Positions 22,789 to 33,007 of a stretch of 64,000 nucleotides of DNA are shown here, in pieces. How positions within the stretch are numbered: position 1 is the stretch's first letter; each line of letters starts with the position of its first letter. The DNA is taken from assembly GCA_024663395.1 (NCBI GenBank), contig JANFAH010000091.1, positions 107,489 to 171,488 on the forward strand, given 5' to 3'. Below the pieces are notes generated by a model. It worked only from the letters and a program-made list of their open reading frames with translations, did no database searches and had not been told where the DNA came from. The position numbers and the translations under genes were made by a program. Source of the stretch: Pisolithus tinctorius (lineage: Eukaryota; Basidiomycota; Agaricomycetes; Boletales; Pisolithaceae).

Positions 22789-23023
22789 CCACTTCAGTCA
22801 ACCCCCTTGGAGACCTATTAGGTCTGGAGATTTTGATATAAGTATTAACCTAATAGGTGTCATTTTGTCGGGAATTCCCAACTTTTGGGGATTCTCCACC
22901 ACCATTCCTGGAGATTCTCCAGGGCAGCAATTTAATATGGTTGGAGAAAACATTTTCTCCATAATATATATATATTATACATCAAATGAAAGGGTAGCTG
23001 GGGTCCAAATTGGACTTTCTCCA

Positions 23024-23570
23024 GGCTAAATAGACCCCCTTTCCAGGTTGATCCTGGGCTTTCCCCAGGCTAAATAGACCTGCTTTCCAGGCTGATCCTG
23101 GGCTTTCCCCAGGCTAAATAGACCTGCTTTCCAGGTTGATCCTGGGTTTTCCCCAGGCTAAATAGACCTGCTTTCCAGGCTGATCCTGGGCTTTCCCCAG
23201 GCTAAATAGACCTGCTTTCCAGGTTGATCCTGGGCTTTCCCCAGGCTAAATAGACCTGCTTTCCAGGTTGATCCTGGGCTTTCCCCAGGCTAAATAGACC
23301 TGCTTTCCAGGTGAACCTGGGCTTTCCCCAGGCTAAATAGACCTGCTTTCCAGGTGAACCTGGGATTTTCCAGGCTAAATAGACCTGCTCTCCAGGGTGA
23401 ACCTGGGCTTCCCCAGGCTAAATAGACCTACATTCTAGGCTGACCTGGGTTTCCCCAGGGTAAATAGACCTGCTTTCCAGGCAGAACATGGGCTTCCCAT
23501 AGGCTAATTAGACCCCTTTCCAGGGTGAACCTGGGTTTTCCCCAGGCTAAATAGACCCACTTTCCCAGGC
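23024..23570. repeat. 44-bp minisatellite, left arm
   Basis: About a dozen tandem units with core ccaggctaaatagacctgct; successive gctaaa positions (23069, 23113, 23157, 23201, 23245, 23289) are 44 bp apart. Each unit holds short inverted halves (ccaggttgatcctgg) able to form hairpins. The inverted counterpart is at 31740-32135. Confidence 0.85.
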
Positions 23571-23731
23571 CATGTCCTGGTGGAGATTCTCCATCCATCA
23601 AGAAAACAGTGGTTGTTCTAACTGTTCTAATCACAACTTATCTCAGAAAGGTAGATGTATAAGTGGAATGGATGCCAAGGAACATATAGAGCAAGTGAAT
23701 TAAGCAAGACACATATGGTTCTATAGAGCAC

Positions 23732-24447
23732 TGTCAAGTCTGAGCCTACTCCAATCAACTCTGATGCTTAACCAGGTCTGGAGAGAGGTGTGGAAGCAAG
23801 TCTGACACAGATGAATGGAACTCTGACTAGTGGAGGATTGGCAGGGACAAAGTCAGCTGAGGCAGAAATGGAGCAGGGTGAGGGTGTCAGGTTAGCTTGT
23901 GCACTACCCCTTGCACAATGTCAGCCCTCATATTTCAGAGGAAGAGACCAGACAGATGTTTGGAGATAACTCTGACAGACAGAAGATGGAGAGAGATGGA
24001 GTAGGAACTTTGGTGATATTCATACTGAAGAACAGTGGAGTACTGTACATGCTTTGATGCTGCTATGGAGGTACAGTAACTGGAATCAGGACTGACATAT
24101 GGAGACTCATAAGTTTTCAAGTAACAACTTCCTGGATGATGAATGAAGGGAAGATGGAGAACATATGACAGGTAACACAGAACAAGCCAAAAAGGAAACA
24201 GTCCAGGTGCTGGACCATGTGGTGCACATGCTGCAGAGTACCTGACTGTGCACTGTCAACAAGAAGTCTGAAAGATGGTCACATGACCTCTTGGAGGATG
24301 GTCTGCATGGTCTGATGAGAGACCAGTACAAGTCCAACAGATGGACAGTGGAGGAGACTTGTAAATGGTAGAGTGCAGGCAGAGTTGGTGCAGAGAGTGT
24401 GAATGAGCAGAGGAGTAGGGACTTAGAGTAAATGCATGGTTGTGACA
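23732..24447. mobile_element. Solo LTR1 in left arm (TSD AGCAC/AGTAC)
   Basis: Begins TGTCAAGTCTGAG and ends GGTTGTGACA. Flanks are AGCAC and AGTAC, differing by one C to T change. The other arm carries the same LTR with the same flanks in reverse (30913-31581), so the LTR was present before the arms were duplicated, or was copied with them. Confidence 0.8.
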
Positions 24448-24660
24448 AGTACTATGAATCAAGAGTTACAGTAATATGTGGCATGAAGATATCAATAAGT
24501 CACTTACAGACCACATTAGGACCACAGAAAAAAAAGTGTGTCAGTAAGACAGCATGAATTAGATGATGTCAGACAATGAGCACTAAAGTGCTGCAAATAT
24601 CAAGACATCAATAGATGCAGTGTAGACTATTAGACCACTTAGAAAAAGTTTTGTTTTCCT
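24448..24660. other. Arm spacer, no gene
   Basis: Shared with the right arm (30700-30912) and with 53110-53268. I see no coding signal. Confidence 0.5.
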
Positions 24661-24661
24661 G

Positions 24662-24955
24662 ATGCAGCCACTGGGGATTCTCCATGTCATGCTGGAGATT
24701 CTCCATGTCACCTGGGGTTCTCCATGTCTGGCTGGGGATTCTCCATATCATGATGGAGATTCTCCATGTCATGCTGGAGACTCTCCATGTCATGCTGGAG
24801 ATTCTCCATGTCACCTGGGGATTCTCCATGTCTGGCTGGGGATTCTCCATGTCATGTTGGAGATTCTCCATGGCCTGCTGGGGATTCTCCATGGCTGCTG
24901 GGGATTCTCCATGTCATGATGGAGATTCTCCATGGCCTGCTGGGATTCTCCAATC
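24662..24955. repeat. 21-bp minisatellite, left arm
   Basis: Units of about 21 bp with core ggggattctccatg or gagattctccatg. Because 21 is a multiple of three, all frames stay open and give spurious repeat peptides. The same repeat occurs at 30325-30700, 52790-53110 and 63085-63750. Confidence 0.85.
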
Positions 24956-25149
24956 CTAATTGACATTCAGGTCCAGTGACATTTTGTGTATACACTTGTG
25001 TTTTTCTTATTATTCTGTGTTTTTCTCACGTAATTTTCCACTTTCTGATAAGATAAGCATACTGTCATGATTGCACAATCAGGGGCTACAACTTTCATTA
25101 TGACCATATCACTCCATTTCATTCCCTGTGGTATTAAAGGTCTATCACC

Positions 25150-25365
25150 TGACAAGACTCACGTGATCCAGCACCCCAATGTCACAGCAAAAAGGTGTCA
25201 CGTGACTTAATCATGATCCGGTCACTCTCTCCGTGCCGGGCCTCGGCTCACCACAAAGGTCTGTTACGTGCTCTCAATGGTCACGTGGTGACACGAATCT
25301 TGGGTCACGTGATATCACATGACTGTAGTCACTTCGTTTTCAACACTATAAACCTCGCACGTGAC
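25150..25365. repeat. CACGTG-rich zone, left arm (shortened)
   Basis: Five CACGTG sites in about 215 bp (near 25161, 25198, 25281, 25304 and 25354). It pairs with the longer zone at 29578-30020 and has lost about 380 bp relative to it. Confidence 0.65.
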
Positions 25366-26517
25366 TAAGCTGCCCCTGAGTGCATGCTTCCCCTATTGTG
25401 GCTGTGCTGCAACATTACTCATGTCACCACACATTCAATTCTCCATGTATTGGTCTGTACCTTGGTAGGTAGGCCGGTCTATAGGGTATCTACACAATGT
25501 CCAAAAATTAACCAATCAACCTTTCTAGTTAATGAGTGATAACAGGAATGAAAAATGCCAGAAAACATCACACCATCTCTCCCTCACTGGGTGGATGCCA
25601 TATTTAATACACTGGCTGCATTCCCCATGTTGGCCTCCACCTATGGACAGGGTTTCAGGGTGGTCCATTGGGAATTGAGTGAACAGGAAGCCAATTACAC
25701 ATCCCAGATGCGTGGGAAAACCCCAAACAGCGCAAATAAAATAGAGGAGATTTCAAAAACATTTCAAAAACATTTCATTGCTGACTGCCCAGTGGGGCTA
25801 TGACTACTAAAATTGAGGTGTGGCATCAGGCGGCATGCCCCATCAATCTGACACCATGTGCCTTGCTGTAGCATCCCATCCAAGTGTCAGAAATGTGAAT
25901 GGGCACATCTGGTGAACAGGTCTACTAGTGATTTATAGCTTTGTGGTCATTGTCACAAAGTGTACCATTGGACCATTTCGCATTTCTGACACTGTGAGGG
26001 GATGCTACAGCAAGGCACATGGTGTCAGATTGATGGGGCATACCTCCTGATGCCACACCTCAATTTTAGTAGTCATAGCCCCACTGGGCAGTCAGCAATG
26101 AAATGTTTTTGAAATCTCCTCTATTTTATTTGCACTGTTTGGGGTTTTCCCACGCATCTGGGATGTGTAATTGGCTTCCTGTTCACTCAATTCCAAATGG
26201 ACCGCCCTGAAACCCTGTACATAGGTGGAGGTAGACATGGAGGATGCAGCCAATGTATTAAATATGGCAACCACCCAGTGAGGGAGACATGGTGTGATGG
26301 TTTCTGGCATTTTTCATTCCTGTTATCACTCATCAACTAGAATGGTTGATTGGTTGATTTTTGGACATGGTGTAGATACGCTATAGACCGGCCAACCCGC
26401 CAAAGTACAGACCAATACATGGAGAGGTGAATGTGTGGTGACATGAGTAATGTTGCAGCACAGCCACAATATGGGGAAGCATCCACTCAGGGGCAGCTTG
26501 GTCACATGCAAGGTTTA
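25349..26517. repeat. Palindromic core of the foldback element
   Basis: 25349-25915 and about 25955-26517 are inverted copies, centred near 25935. For example, the string ccagaaaacatcacac at about 25559 pairs with gtgtgatggtttctgg at about 26291. The open frames 25555-25803 and 26092-26310 are the same peptide read from the two arms and I do not treat them as genes. The right end reads TTTA, where the Harbinger element inserted. Confidence 0.75.
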
Positions 26518-26542
26518 GAGCTTGTACGGAAAGCGCAGTTCA
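26518..26542 (+). repeat. Harbinger left terminal inverted repeat
   Basis: 25 bases identical to the reverse complement of 29529-29553. Confidence 0.95.
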
Positions 26543-26642
26543 CTTGCAGTTCAGAAACTTGTCGGATTGTTCTTGTTTGATGGGTGGCGCACAGATTCGG
26601 CATAAGGTCCGGCAGTATGTCGGAGATTGAACTCCTCCAAAG

Positions 26643-28037
26643 ATGCCGCCTGATCATCCCGATGTGCGCCGAGCGCTACTGCAGCATATTTTGACTGCCC
26701 TCCAGACGCTCCTAGTCTTGTTGGCTGAACTGGTTGGCTCCAGTGTTCGCAAAGAGCCGATACCGTACCACACCTCCAAACTCTCTGGAGATATGTGGGT
26801 TCAAGAACTCCTAACTGGTCACCCTGATCGTATTCACTGTGAACTTGGTATGTGCAAGGAGATTTTCGTTCAGCTCATAGAGGAGCTGCGGGAGATTGGT
26901 CACAGCAACTCGAAGTTTGTTACTCTGGAAGAACAGCTCGCGATTTTCCTCTACACATGTGTGACTGGCCTGACGGTCAGGCATGTTGGTGAGCGTTTTC
27001 AGCGGTCAAATGACACAATATCTCGGTGAGTTCAATACAAAATACGTGCGACAAATCAGATATTCATATTTTTTTACAGGTACTTCAAGAAATTGCTCTT
27101 CGTATTTTCAGACCCCCCCTTTTATATTACCTATGTCCAGTTTCCGACTGGTGAAGCCATCCATCCGAAGATCCGACGCAACCCCAAATTTTGGCCGTAC
27201 TTTCGGAATGCAATTGGTGCGATAGATGGCTGCCACATTCCTGTATCCCCCCCTTCAATTATACGTTCCAACTATCGCAACCGCAAGGGATTCCTCTCGC
27301 AAAACGGCCTGTTCATCTGCGATTTCGGTCTGAAGTTTGTTTATACGCTGACAGGGTGGGAAGGATCTGCGACGGACGCCCGTGTCTACGGTGACGCAAC
27401 ATCCACCGACCTCCACATCCCCAATGGAAAATATCTCCTCGCTGATGCCGGCTACCCCTCACATCGAGAGTTGCTAGTCCCCTACTGGGGCATCCGGTAT
27501 CATCTTGCAGAATGGGGCCATGCTAACACGCGGTATGTTTTTGTCTTGCTCACCGTTTTATTTATTTATTCATTTCCTCTCAGACCAGCAAATAAGGAGG
27601 AGCTTTTCAACTTGCGGCACGCGTCGGCACGAAATGTCATAGAACGAATCTTCGGCATCCTAAAGCGTCGCTTTCGAATACTCCTTCTGGCGCCAGAATA
27701 CGACATCGATATACAAGCACGGATCCCCGCCGCACTTTGCGCGGTTCACAATTTTATTCGTACGCATGGTGAGAGCGAGGAGGGCACAGACGATATTTCT
27801 CTCGATGAAGATGATGAGGGCGAGCAGCAGCCAGGCCCGCGTACTAATCCCCAAGCCACGGAAGGAACGAGGAACTTAGAAGAAGACATACTCGTGCGCG
27901 GGATGCGGGACGATATTGCGACGGCCATGTGGGCCGATTATCAACGTATTTTGGTGGAGCGAGCGCAGAGTACCGTGGACAGTGAATCAGACGCGGAATC
28001 CAACTTCTTCGAGGAAGAAGTCGCTAGTTTGTTTTAG
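26643..28037 (+). CDS. Harbinger (HARBI1-like) DDE transposase, 3 exons, 429 aa
   Basis: Exons are 26643-27025, 27080-27532 and 27584-28037. The introns (54 and 51 nt; GTGAGT..ACAG and GTATGT..TCAG) splice in frame to give exactly 430 codons with the stop. The N-terminal part (to about residue 128) holds a helix-turn-helix-like region ending in TVRHVGERFQRSNDTIS. The DDE nuclease domain follows: first Asp in AIGAIDGCHIPV, second in YLLADAGYPS, and Glu in RNVIERIFGILKRRF with its usual HASAR prefix. The C-terminal tail is acidic. The enzyme cuts at the terminal repeats and inserts at TTA, normally with the Myb-like partner to enter the nucleus and bind DNA. All three catalytic residues are present and no frame damage is seen. 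The length is normal for the family. Confidence 0.95.
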
Positions 28038-28160
28038 CTACATCCATCATGTACTAGTAAAATCTAATCCGACTTTTGTTCGATGCACATGCTGGAGGGA
28101 TGCCAACACATTTGATAGTTCATTTCTGTAGCTACGATACACTGACTCGTGCTACACATA

Positions 28161-29423
28161 CTACACGGTAGGGGGGGCATTGCTAGCGCCTTGGAAAAAG
28201 CTATCGTACATATCTGCTACATACGCGCGACGGGATTGTTCATCAGGTAAAGCTATAAAAACGGCGGCAGGGTTAGATATGCCAGAAAACTGACGCGTCA
28301 TAAATGCACGATGGTGGGGAGGGATCTCGGAATCTTTGTATAGCATTTGCGTAGCCGTCTGGACCGCGATCAACGGATCCATGAAAGTCGTCGCCAGCTG
28401 GTCCCCCAAGTGCCGGATCGTGTTACCGATCGATACGACTGCGACAGTGTGAGAGCCGGAAGGTTGAGGCTGCATCTTGCTGGAAGATTGAGCGGACGTT
28501 CGGCTGCGCTTACTACTATGAATGGACGAGACGGGAGTCGTTGGGGGATGCTGATTTCTTGAGAATAGGAGGGAAGGGGATGCCGTTTCTGTGATATCAG
28601 TAGACATCACAGTGAATGAGCGCTTTCCGCTGAACGCGGCAGTGGAGGGGGGGACGGATGGGACGGAGGTGGTACTGTCAGTAGTCGTCGTAGGGTTGGG
28701 GGGGACAGAGACCGTAAAGTTACTATCAGTGGTCGCGGTGAGCGTGGGGTTTAACACCCCAGGACGGAAAGCATGGGAGCCGGTCACGCCACCCTGTGGA
28801 AAAATATCCTCCATCATCGGAAGATACTGCCAGCCCTTGTTGCGGAAGGGCTTCATGGCCGCATTTCGCTGCGATGTCTCAGCGAACCGATCATAGTTAT
28901 CTGTAAGATCAAATACGTACCTTCACACCGACGAATTTTGCCCATTTCTCTGCATCAGCCGCTCCACAGATATTCGCACCGTTCTCGTTGTCCCAATGTT
29001 CGCCTGATCCGCTGCGATAAGTCATGATTGTGTTGTACGTATGTTTAAGCTACATCTAGTGTCAGCATAGCAACTTTAGAATAGAGAAGGACGTACCGAT
29101 CCCCATTTAATCGACACATTCTTCGAATCCTTGATTTTACCGGACCTGTGGAGCTTGCGAATGCTCTCTGCAGCTTTCGCATAAGTCGCTTGTCGGAAGT
29201 TGCCAGCGTCAGCCCGCTCTGAGCGATTTGTGTGCAGGTAATCAACGAGGGCAGCGACCTCCTCATCGGTCCACTTGGCATGCTTGGATTCTTCCTCTAT
29301 TTCCCCCGCTGTTTCCATTAGTTCAACGATATTTGATCCTAAGACGTCGAAAAGTTCGATTAGTACTCGCCGGATGTGATCGCGTCGAGTATCGGCAGAG
29401 GCGAGATAGGGAGGGAGAGACAT
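28161..29423 (-). CDS. Harbinger Myb/SANT-like DNA-binding protein, spliced
   Basis: Minus-strand gene starting at 29423 (MSLPPYLASADTRRDHIRR). Exon 1 is 29423-29097; intron 1 is 29096-29050 (47 nt, GTACGT..TAG). Exon 2 is 29049-28929 (LKHTYNTIMTYRSGSGEHW). A second, unusually short intron (28928-28901, 28 nt) is needed to join VD to NYDRFAETSQ in frame. The last exon ends at stop 28161-28163, giving 395 aa. The Myb/SANT-like domain covers about residues 48-165, with WTDEEVAALVDYL and KWGS, then MKPFRNKGWQYLPMMEDI. The rest is Ser/Thr/Pro-rich with a helical C-terminal block. In this superfamily the partner binds the element ends and brings the transposase into the nucleus. It converges with the transposase, 123 bp apart. 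Confidence 0.85.
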
Positions 29424-29528
29424 GCTACCATCGGGAGGGAAACCAACATTTCAATCTCCGACGCTTTGGCCCGGATTTTTCCACCACCCGTCAAACAAGA
29501 ACAATCCGTGAAGTTCGTAAACTACAAC

Positions 29529-29553
29529 TGAACTGCGCTTTCCGTACAAGCTC
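29529..29553 (-). repeat. Harbinger right terminal inverted repeat
   Basis: Mirror of 26518-26542, followed by TTA at 29554-29556. Confidence 0.95.
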
Positions 29554-29577
29554 TTATAGTGTTGAAAATGAAGTGAC

Positions 29578-30020
29578 TACAGTCACGTGATATCACGTGA
29601 CCCGAGGTTCGCGTCACCGCATGACCATTGAGAGCACGTGACAGACCTTTGTGGTGAGGCAAGGCACTGGATCATGTGACTGAGCTCACGTGACAAACCT
29701 TTGCGGTGAGCCGAAGCTCCGGATCACATGATTGCAGTCACGTGACACATCTTTGCCGTGACCCGGAGCGCTGGATCATGTGACCCTTGTCACGTGAGTG
29801 ACTTTCGAAAGCACCAGATCACGTGACTAATGTCACATGACCAAGACCCCGCTGACTCCGCGGCGGGTTCTCACGTGACCCCGGGTTGCAGTGCCGATGT
29901 CACGTGACTGAGGTGTCGTCACCTCGGGGCACCTTCCGGTCACGTGACAATTATGTCATCGGTCATGTGACCAAAATCACGTGACCCTCTATCATGTGAT
30001 CTGCTGTCACGTGACCTTAC
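29578..30020. repeat. CACGTG array, right arm
   Basis: Twelve CACGTG hexamers by eye in about 440 bp, many as TCACGTGA. The first pair forms the perfect 18-bp palindrome TCACGTGATATCACGTGA at 29582-29599. CACGTG is the E-box core bound by bHLH proteins in fungi. The paralogue at 52060-52480 keeps the layout but has CATGTG or CACATG at every position. Whether anything binds is unknown. Confidence 0.75.
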
Positions 30021-30146
30021 CGCTACCTCTCGACACTACACTTTTCGTAGTCAGTGGTAGTCAAAAATGTGCACTACAAAAGTGAAGCATAGTCTACACT
30101 ACATAACACTAATGACAACTGCTACTTGTAATCATACTGCATTAAT
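30021..30146. other. Short segment with repeated CACTAC motifs
   Basis: cactac or its complement occurs several times (gacactacactttt, gcactacaaaagtg, acactacataac). It resembles CACTA subterminal repeats but no transposon end could be fixed. Also present at 52490-52600. Confidence 0.3.
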
Positions 30147-30324
30147 ACCATGGGGAATGACAATGGAGTGATATGGTCATAATGAAAGTTGTAGCCCCTG
30201 ATTGTGCAATCATGACAGTATGCTTATCTTATCAGAAAGTGGAAAATTGCGTGAGAAAAACACAGAATACCAAGAAAAACACAAGTGTATACACAAAATG
30301 TCACTGGACCTGAATGTCAATTAG

Positions 30325-30700
30325 GATTGGAGAATCCCCAGGAGCCATGGAGAATCCCCAGCAGGCCATGGAGAATCTCCAACATGACATGGAGAATTTC
30401 CAACATCATATGGAGAATCCCCAGCCAGCCATGGAGAATCTCCAACATGACTTGGAGATTCTCCATCATGACATGGAGAATCCCCAGCCAGCCATGGAGA
30501 ATCTCCAACATGACATGGAGAATCCCCAGCCAGCCATGGAGAATCCCCAGTATGCCATGGAGAATCCCCAGGGGCCATGGAGAATCTCCATCATGATATG
30601 GAGAATCCCCAGGAGCCATGGAGAATCCCCAGCACACCATGGAGATTCTCCAACATGAGATGGAGAATCCCCAGCCAGGCATGGAGAATCCCCAGTGGGC
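30325..30700. repeat. 21-bp minisatellite, right arm
   Basis: Tandem tggagaatccccagccagcca and tggagaatctccaacatgaca units, exactly 21 bp each. Reverse-complement partner of 24662-24955. Long open frames on both strands here are a by-product of the period. Confidence 0.85.
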
Positions 30701-30912
30701 TGCATCAGGAAAACAAAACTTTTTCCAAGTGGTCTAATAGTCTACACTGCATCTCATGATGTCTTGATATTTGCAGCACTTTAGTGCTCATTGTCTAACA
30801 TCATCTAATTCATGCTGTCTTACTGACACACTTTTTTTCTGTGGTCCTAATGTGGTCTGTAGGTGATATCTTCATGCCCACTATATTACTGTAACTCTTG
30901 ATTCATAGTACT

Positions 30913-31581
30913 TGTCACAACCATGCATTTACTCTAAGTCCCTACTCACTCCACACCCTACTCCACTGCTCATTCACACTCTCTGCACCAACTCTGCCTG
31001 CACTCTACCATTTATGAGTCTCCTCCACTCTGCCTTCTGTTGGACTTGTACCAGTCTCTCATCAGACCATGCAGGCCATCCTTGTGCACCACATGGTCCA
31101 TTACCTGGATTGTTTCCTTTTTGGCTTGTTCTGTGTTACCTGTCATATGTTCTCCATCTTCCCTTCATTCATCATCCAGAAAGTTGTTACTTGAAAACTT
31201 ATGAGTCTCCGTATGTCAGTCCTGATTCCAGTTACTGCACCTCCATAGCAGCATAAATGCATGTACGGTACTCCACTGTTCTTCAGTATGAATATCACCA
31301 AAGTTCCTACTCCATCTCTCTCCATCTTCTGTCTGTCAGAGTTATCTCCAAACATCTGTCTGGTCTCTTCCTCTGAAATATGAGGGCTGACATCATGCAA
31401 GGGGGTAGTGCACAAGCTAAACCTGACACCCTCACCCTGCTCCATTTCTGCCTCAGCTGACTTTGTCCCTGCCAATCCTCCACTAGTCAGAGTTCCATTC
31501 ATCTGTGTCAGACTTGCTTCCACACCTCTCTCCAGACCTGGTTAAGCATCAGAGTTGATTGGAGTAGGCTCAGACTTGACA
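30913..31581. mobile_element. Solo LTR1 in right arm
   Basis: Reverse complement of 23732-24447, beginning TGTCACAACC and ending CAGACTTGACA. The flanks GTACT and GTGCT are the reverse complements of those on the left. About 45 bp shorter than its partner. Confidence 0.8.
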
Positions 31582-31739
31582 GTGCTCTATAGAACCATAT
31601 GTGTCTTGCTTAATTCACTTGCTCTATATGTTCCTTGGCATCCATTCCACTTATACATCTACCTTTCTGAGATAAGTTGTGATTAGAACAGTTAGAACAA
31701 CCACTGTTTTCCTGATGGATGGAGAATCTCCACCAGGAC

Positions 31740-32135
31740 ATGGCCTGGGAAAGTGGGTCTATTTAGCCTGGGGAAAACCCAGGTTCACCCTGGAAAGGGG
31801 TCTAATTAGCCTATGGGAAGCCCACGTTCTGCCTGGAAAGCAGGTCTATTTACCCTGGGGAAACCCAGGTCAGCCTAGAATGTAGGTCTATTTAGCCTGG
31901 GGAAAGCCCAGGTTCACCCTGGAGAGCAGGTCTATTTAGCCTGGGAAATCCCAGGTTCACCTGGAAAGCAGGTCTATTTAGCCTGGGGAAAGCCCAGGTT
32001 CACCTGGAAAGCAGGTCTATTTAGCCTGGGGAAAGCCCAGGATCAACCTGGAAAGCAGGTCTATTTAGCCTGGGGAAAGCCCAGGATCAACCTGGAAAGG
32101 GGGTCTATTTAGCCTGCAGAAAGTCCAACTTGGAC
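31740..32135. repeat. 44-bp minisatellite, right arm
   Basis: Inverted counterpart of 23024-23570, with fewer units (about nine). The unequal number shows unit loss or gain after the arms formed. Confidence 0.85.
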
Positions 32136-32350
32136 CCCAGCTACCCTTTCATTTGATGTATAATATATATATATTATGGAGAAAACGTTTTCTCCAACCA
32201 TATCAAATTGCTGCCCTGGAGAATCTCCAGGAATGGTGGTGGAGAATCCCCAAAAGTTGGGAATTCCCAACAAAATGACACCTATTAGGTTAATACTTAT
32301 ATCAAAATCTCCAGACCTAATAGGTCTCTGAGGGGGGTTGACTGAAGTGG

Positions 32351-33007
32351 CAGGGCCCTATGCAATGCATTAGCAAGAAAATTAAACACGTAGTAACTCA
32401 CCATGGTGGCAGATTGGTTGGCATCTGCAGGCGAGGAGTTGGCGATGAATGGATCTTCTGGTAATATGGTAGTCAACAAAAATTCTACGGTCTGGAACAT
32501 GAGGTGAGTGAACACAATCCTAGAACACGGAGGCAAATGACGTACTATGGGACCTTGAAACTTTGGCTCGAAAGATACTGTGATGTTCTGGATGCTGGGT
32601 GGAACCTGAAGTCTAATAACATGGGGCCGATTTTGGATGGTAGTTGATTTGGATATTGCATCGATGAGCTCAATTTCATCGGCCTGTGAAGTAGAAACTG
32701 TGTCGTTAGCATGGATATTGACCTTGACCGAATGAATAAGTATGCCAGATGGATAAGTACAGGCAGACAGATGTACAAAATGCTTGTTCATGGTGAACAT
32801 GGTGAACTGGGGAACATGGAGACCAAGGGAAAAAAAAGCTAAGTCCATCTGTCTTTCTGAGGGTTGGAAAGGTAGAAAGGGCCACTTTTCAGATAGCAGT
32901 ATCATTGGATTATGGTCAATGGAGTCGAGCATAGTTGGGGTTGGGAAATGCATCATGCGAGAGGTCAGGTTATTGGTGTATTGTCTATATTCGGATCTCG
33001 CATACAT
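32351..33007 (-). CDS. Gene X, 5' exons
   Basis: A minus-strand frame opens at ATG 33007 (MYARSEYRQYTNN) and stays open to beyond the GTGAGT donor at 32401, where the palindromic element cuts the intron. A typical intron signal pair (GTACGT..TTCCAG, about 54 nt) lies inside. Splicing it moves the frame and gives RIFVDYHITRR, which continues in phase into the middle exon at 22769. I have not resolved every exon. The product is unrecognised; it is Ser/Thr- and hydrophobic-rich at the N-terminus. It probably belongs to the Tnp2-like transposon, since it lies on the transposase strand between the two presumed subterminal regions. Confidence 0.45.

Larger units (their letters stand above)
26518..29553. 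mobile_element. PIF/Harbinger DNA transposon, apparently complete (TSD TTA)
   Basis: The ends are perfect 25-bp inverted repeats (26518-26542 and 29529-29553, starting GAGCTTGTACGGAAAG), flanked by TTA on both sides (26515-26517 and 29554-29556). A 3-bp TTA duplication is diagnostic of the superfamily. It holds a transposase gene (plus) and a Myb/SANT gene (minus) that converge, the normal two-gene layout. Related sequence at 52036-52050 and at 25341-25365 shows the undisturbed site, with a single TTA. CG content is much higher than in the surrounding DNA, so insertion is recent. Confidence 0.95.
22789..32350. mobile_element. Giant palindromic (foldback) element, no own genes seen, TSD CAGGG
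   Basis: The left end CCACTTCAGTCAACCCCC is repeated in reverse complement at the right end, and both sides are flanked by CAGGG (22784-22788 and 32351-32355). Homology between the halves continues inward through a 44-bp minisatellite, a solo LTR1, a 21-bp minisatellite and a CACGTG-rich zone. It ends in a symmetric core centred near 25935. Without the nested Harbinger insertion the two halves are about 3.1 and 3.4 kb. No ORF of its own has a recognisable product. I know no named superfamily with this layout; foldback elements are the nearest description. A truncated relative lies at 51946-53268. Confidence 0.7.

Noticed and set aside
24662..24955. Array considered as a CRISPR
   Set aside because: There are no constant-length unique spacers, units are contiguous, and the host is a eukaryote.
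25555..26310. Two ORFs with nearly identical peptides (MPENITPSLPHWV and MPETITPCLPHWV)
   Set aside because: They are the two arms of the palindrome core; each ends soon after and no domain is recognisable. Left as a repeat.
30021..30146. CACTA transposon end (cactacaaaagtg)
   Set aside because: It resembles a CACTA terminus, but no inverted partner at a suitable place or target duplication was found.
30285..30705. Overlapping ORFs of MENPQPAMENLQ type on both strands
   Set aside because: Same 21-bp minisatellite; no start context, codon bias or conservation beyond the repeat.
32297..32350. End of the 236-codon minus frame (after ..LHRALPLQ)
   Set aside because: This part lies in the terminal repeat of the palindromic element; the gene leaves the frame at the splice donor at 32401.
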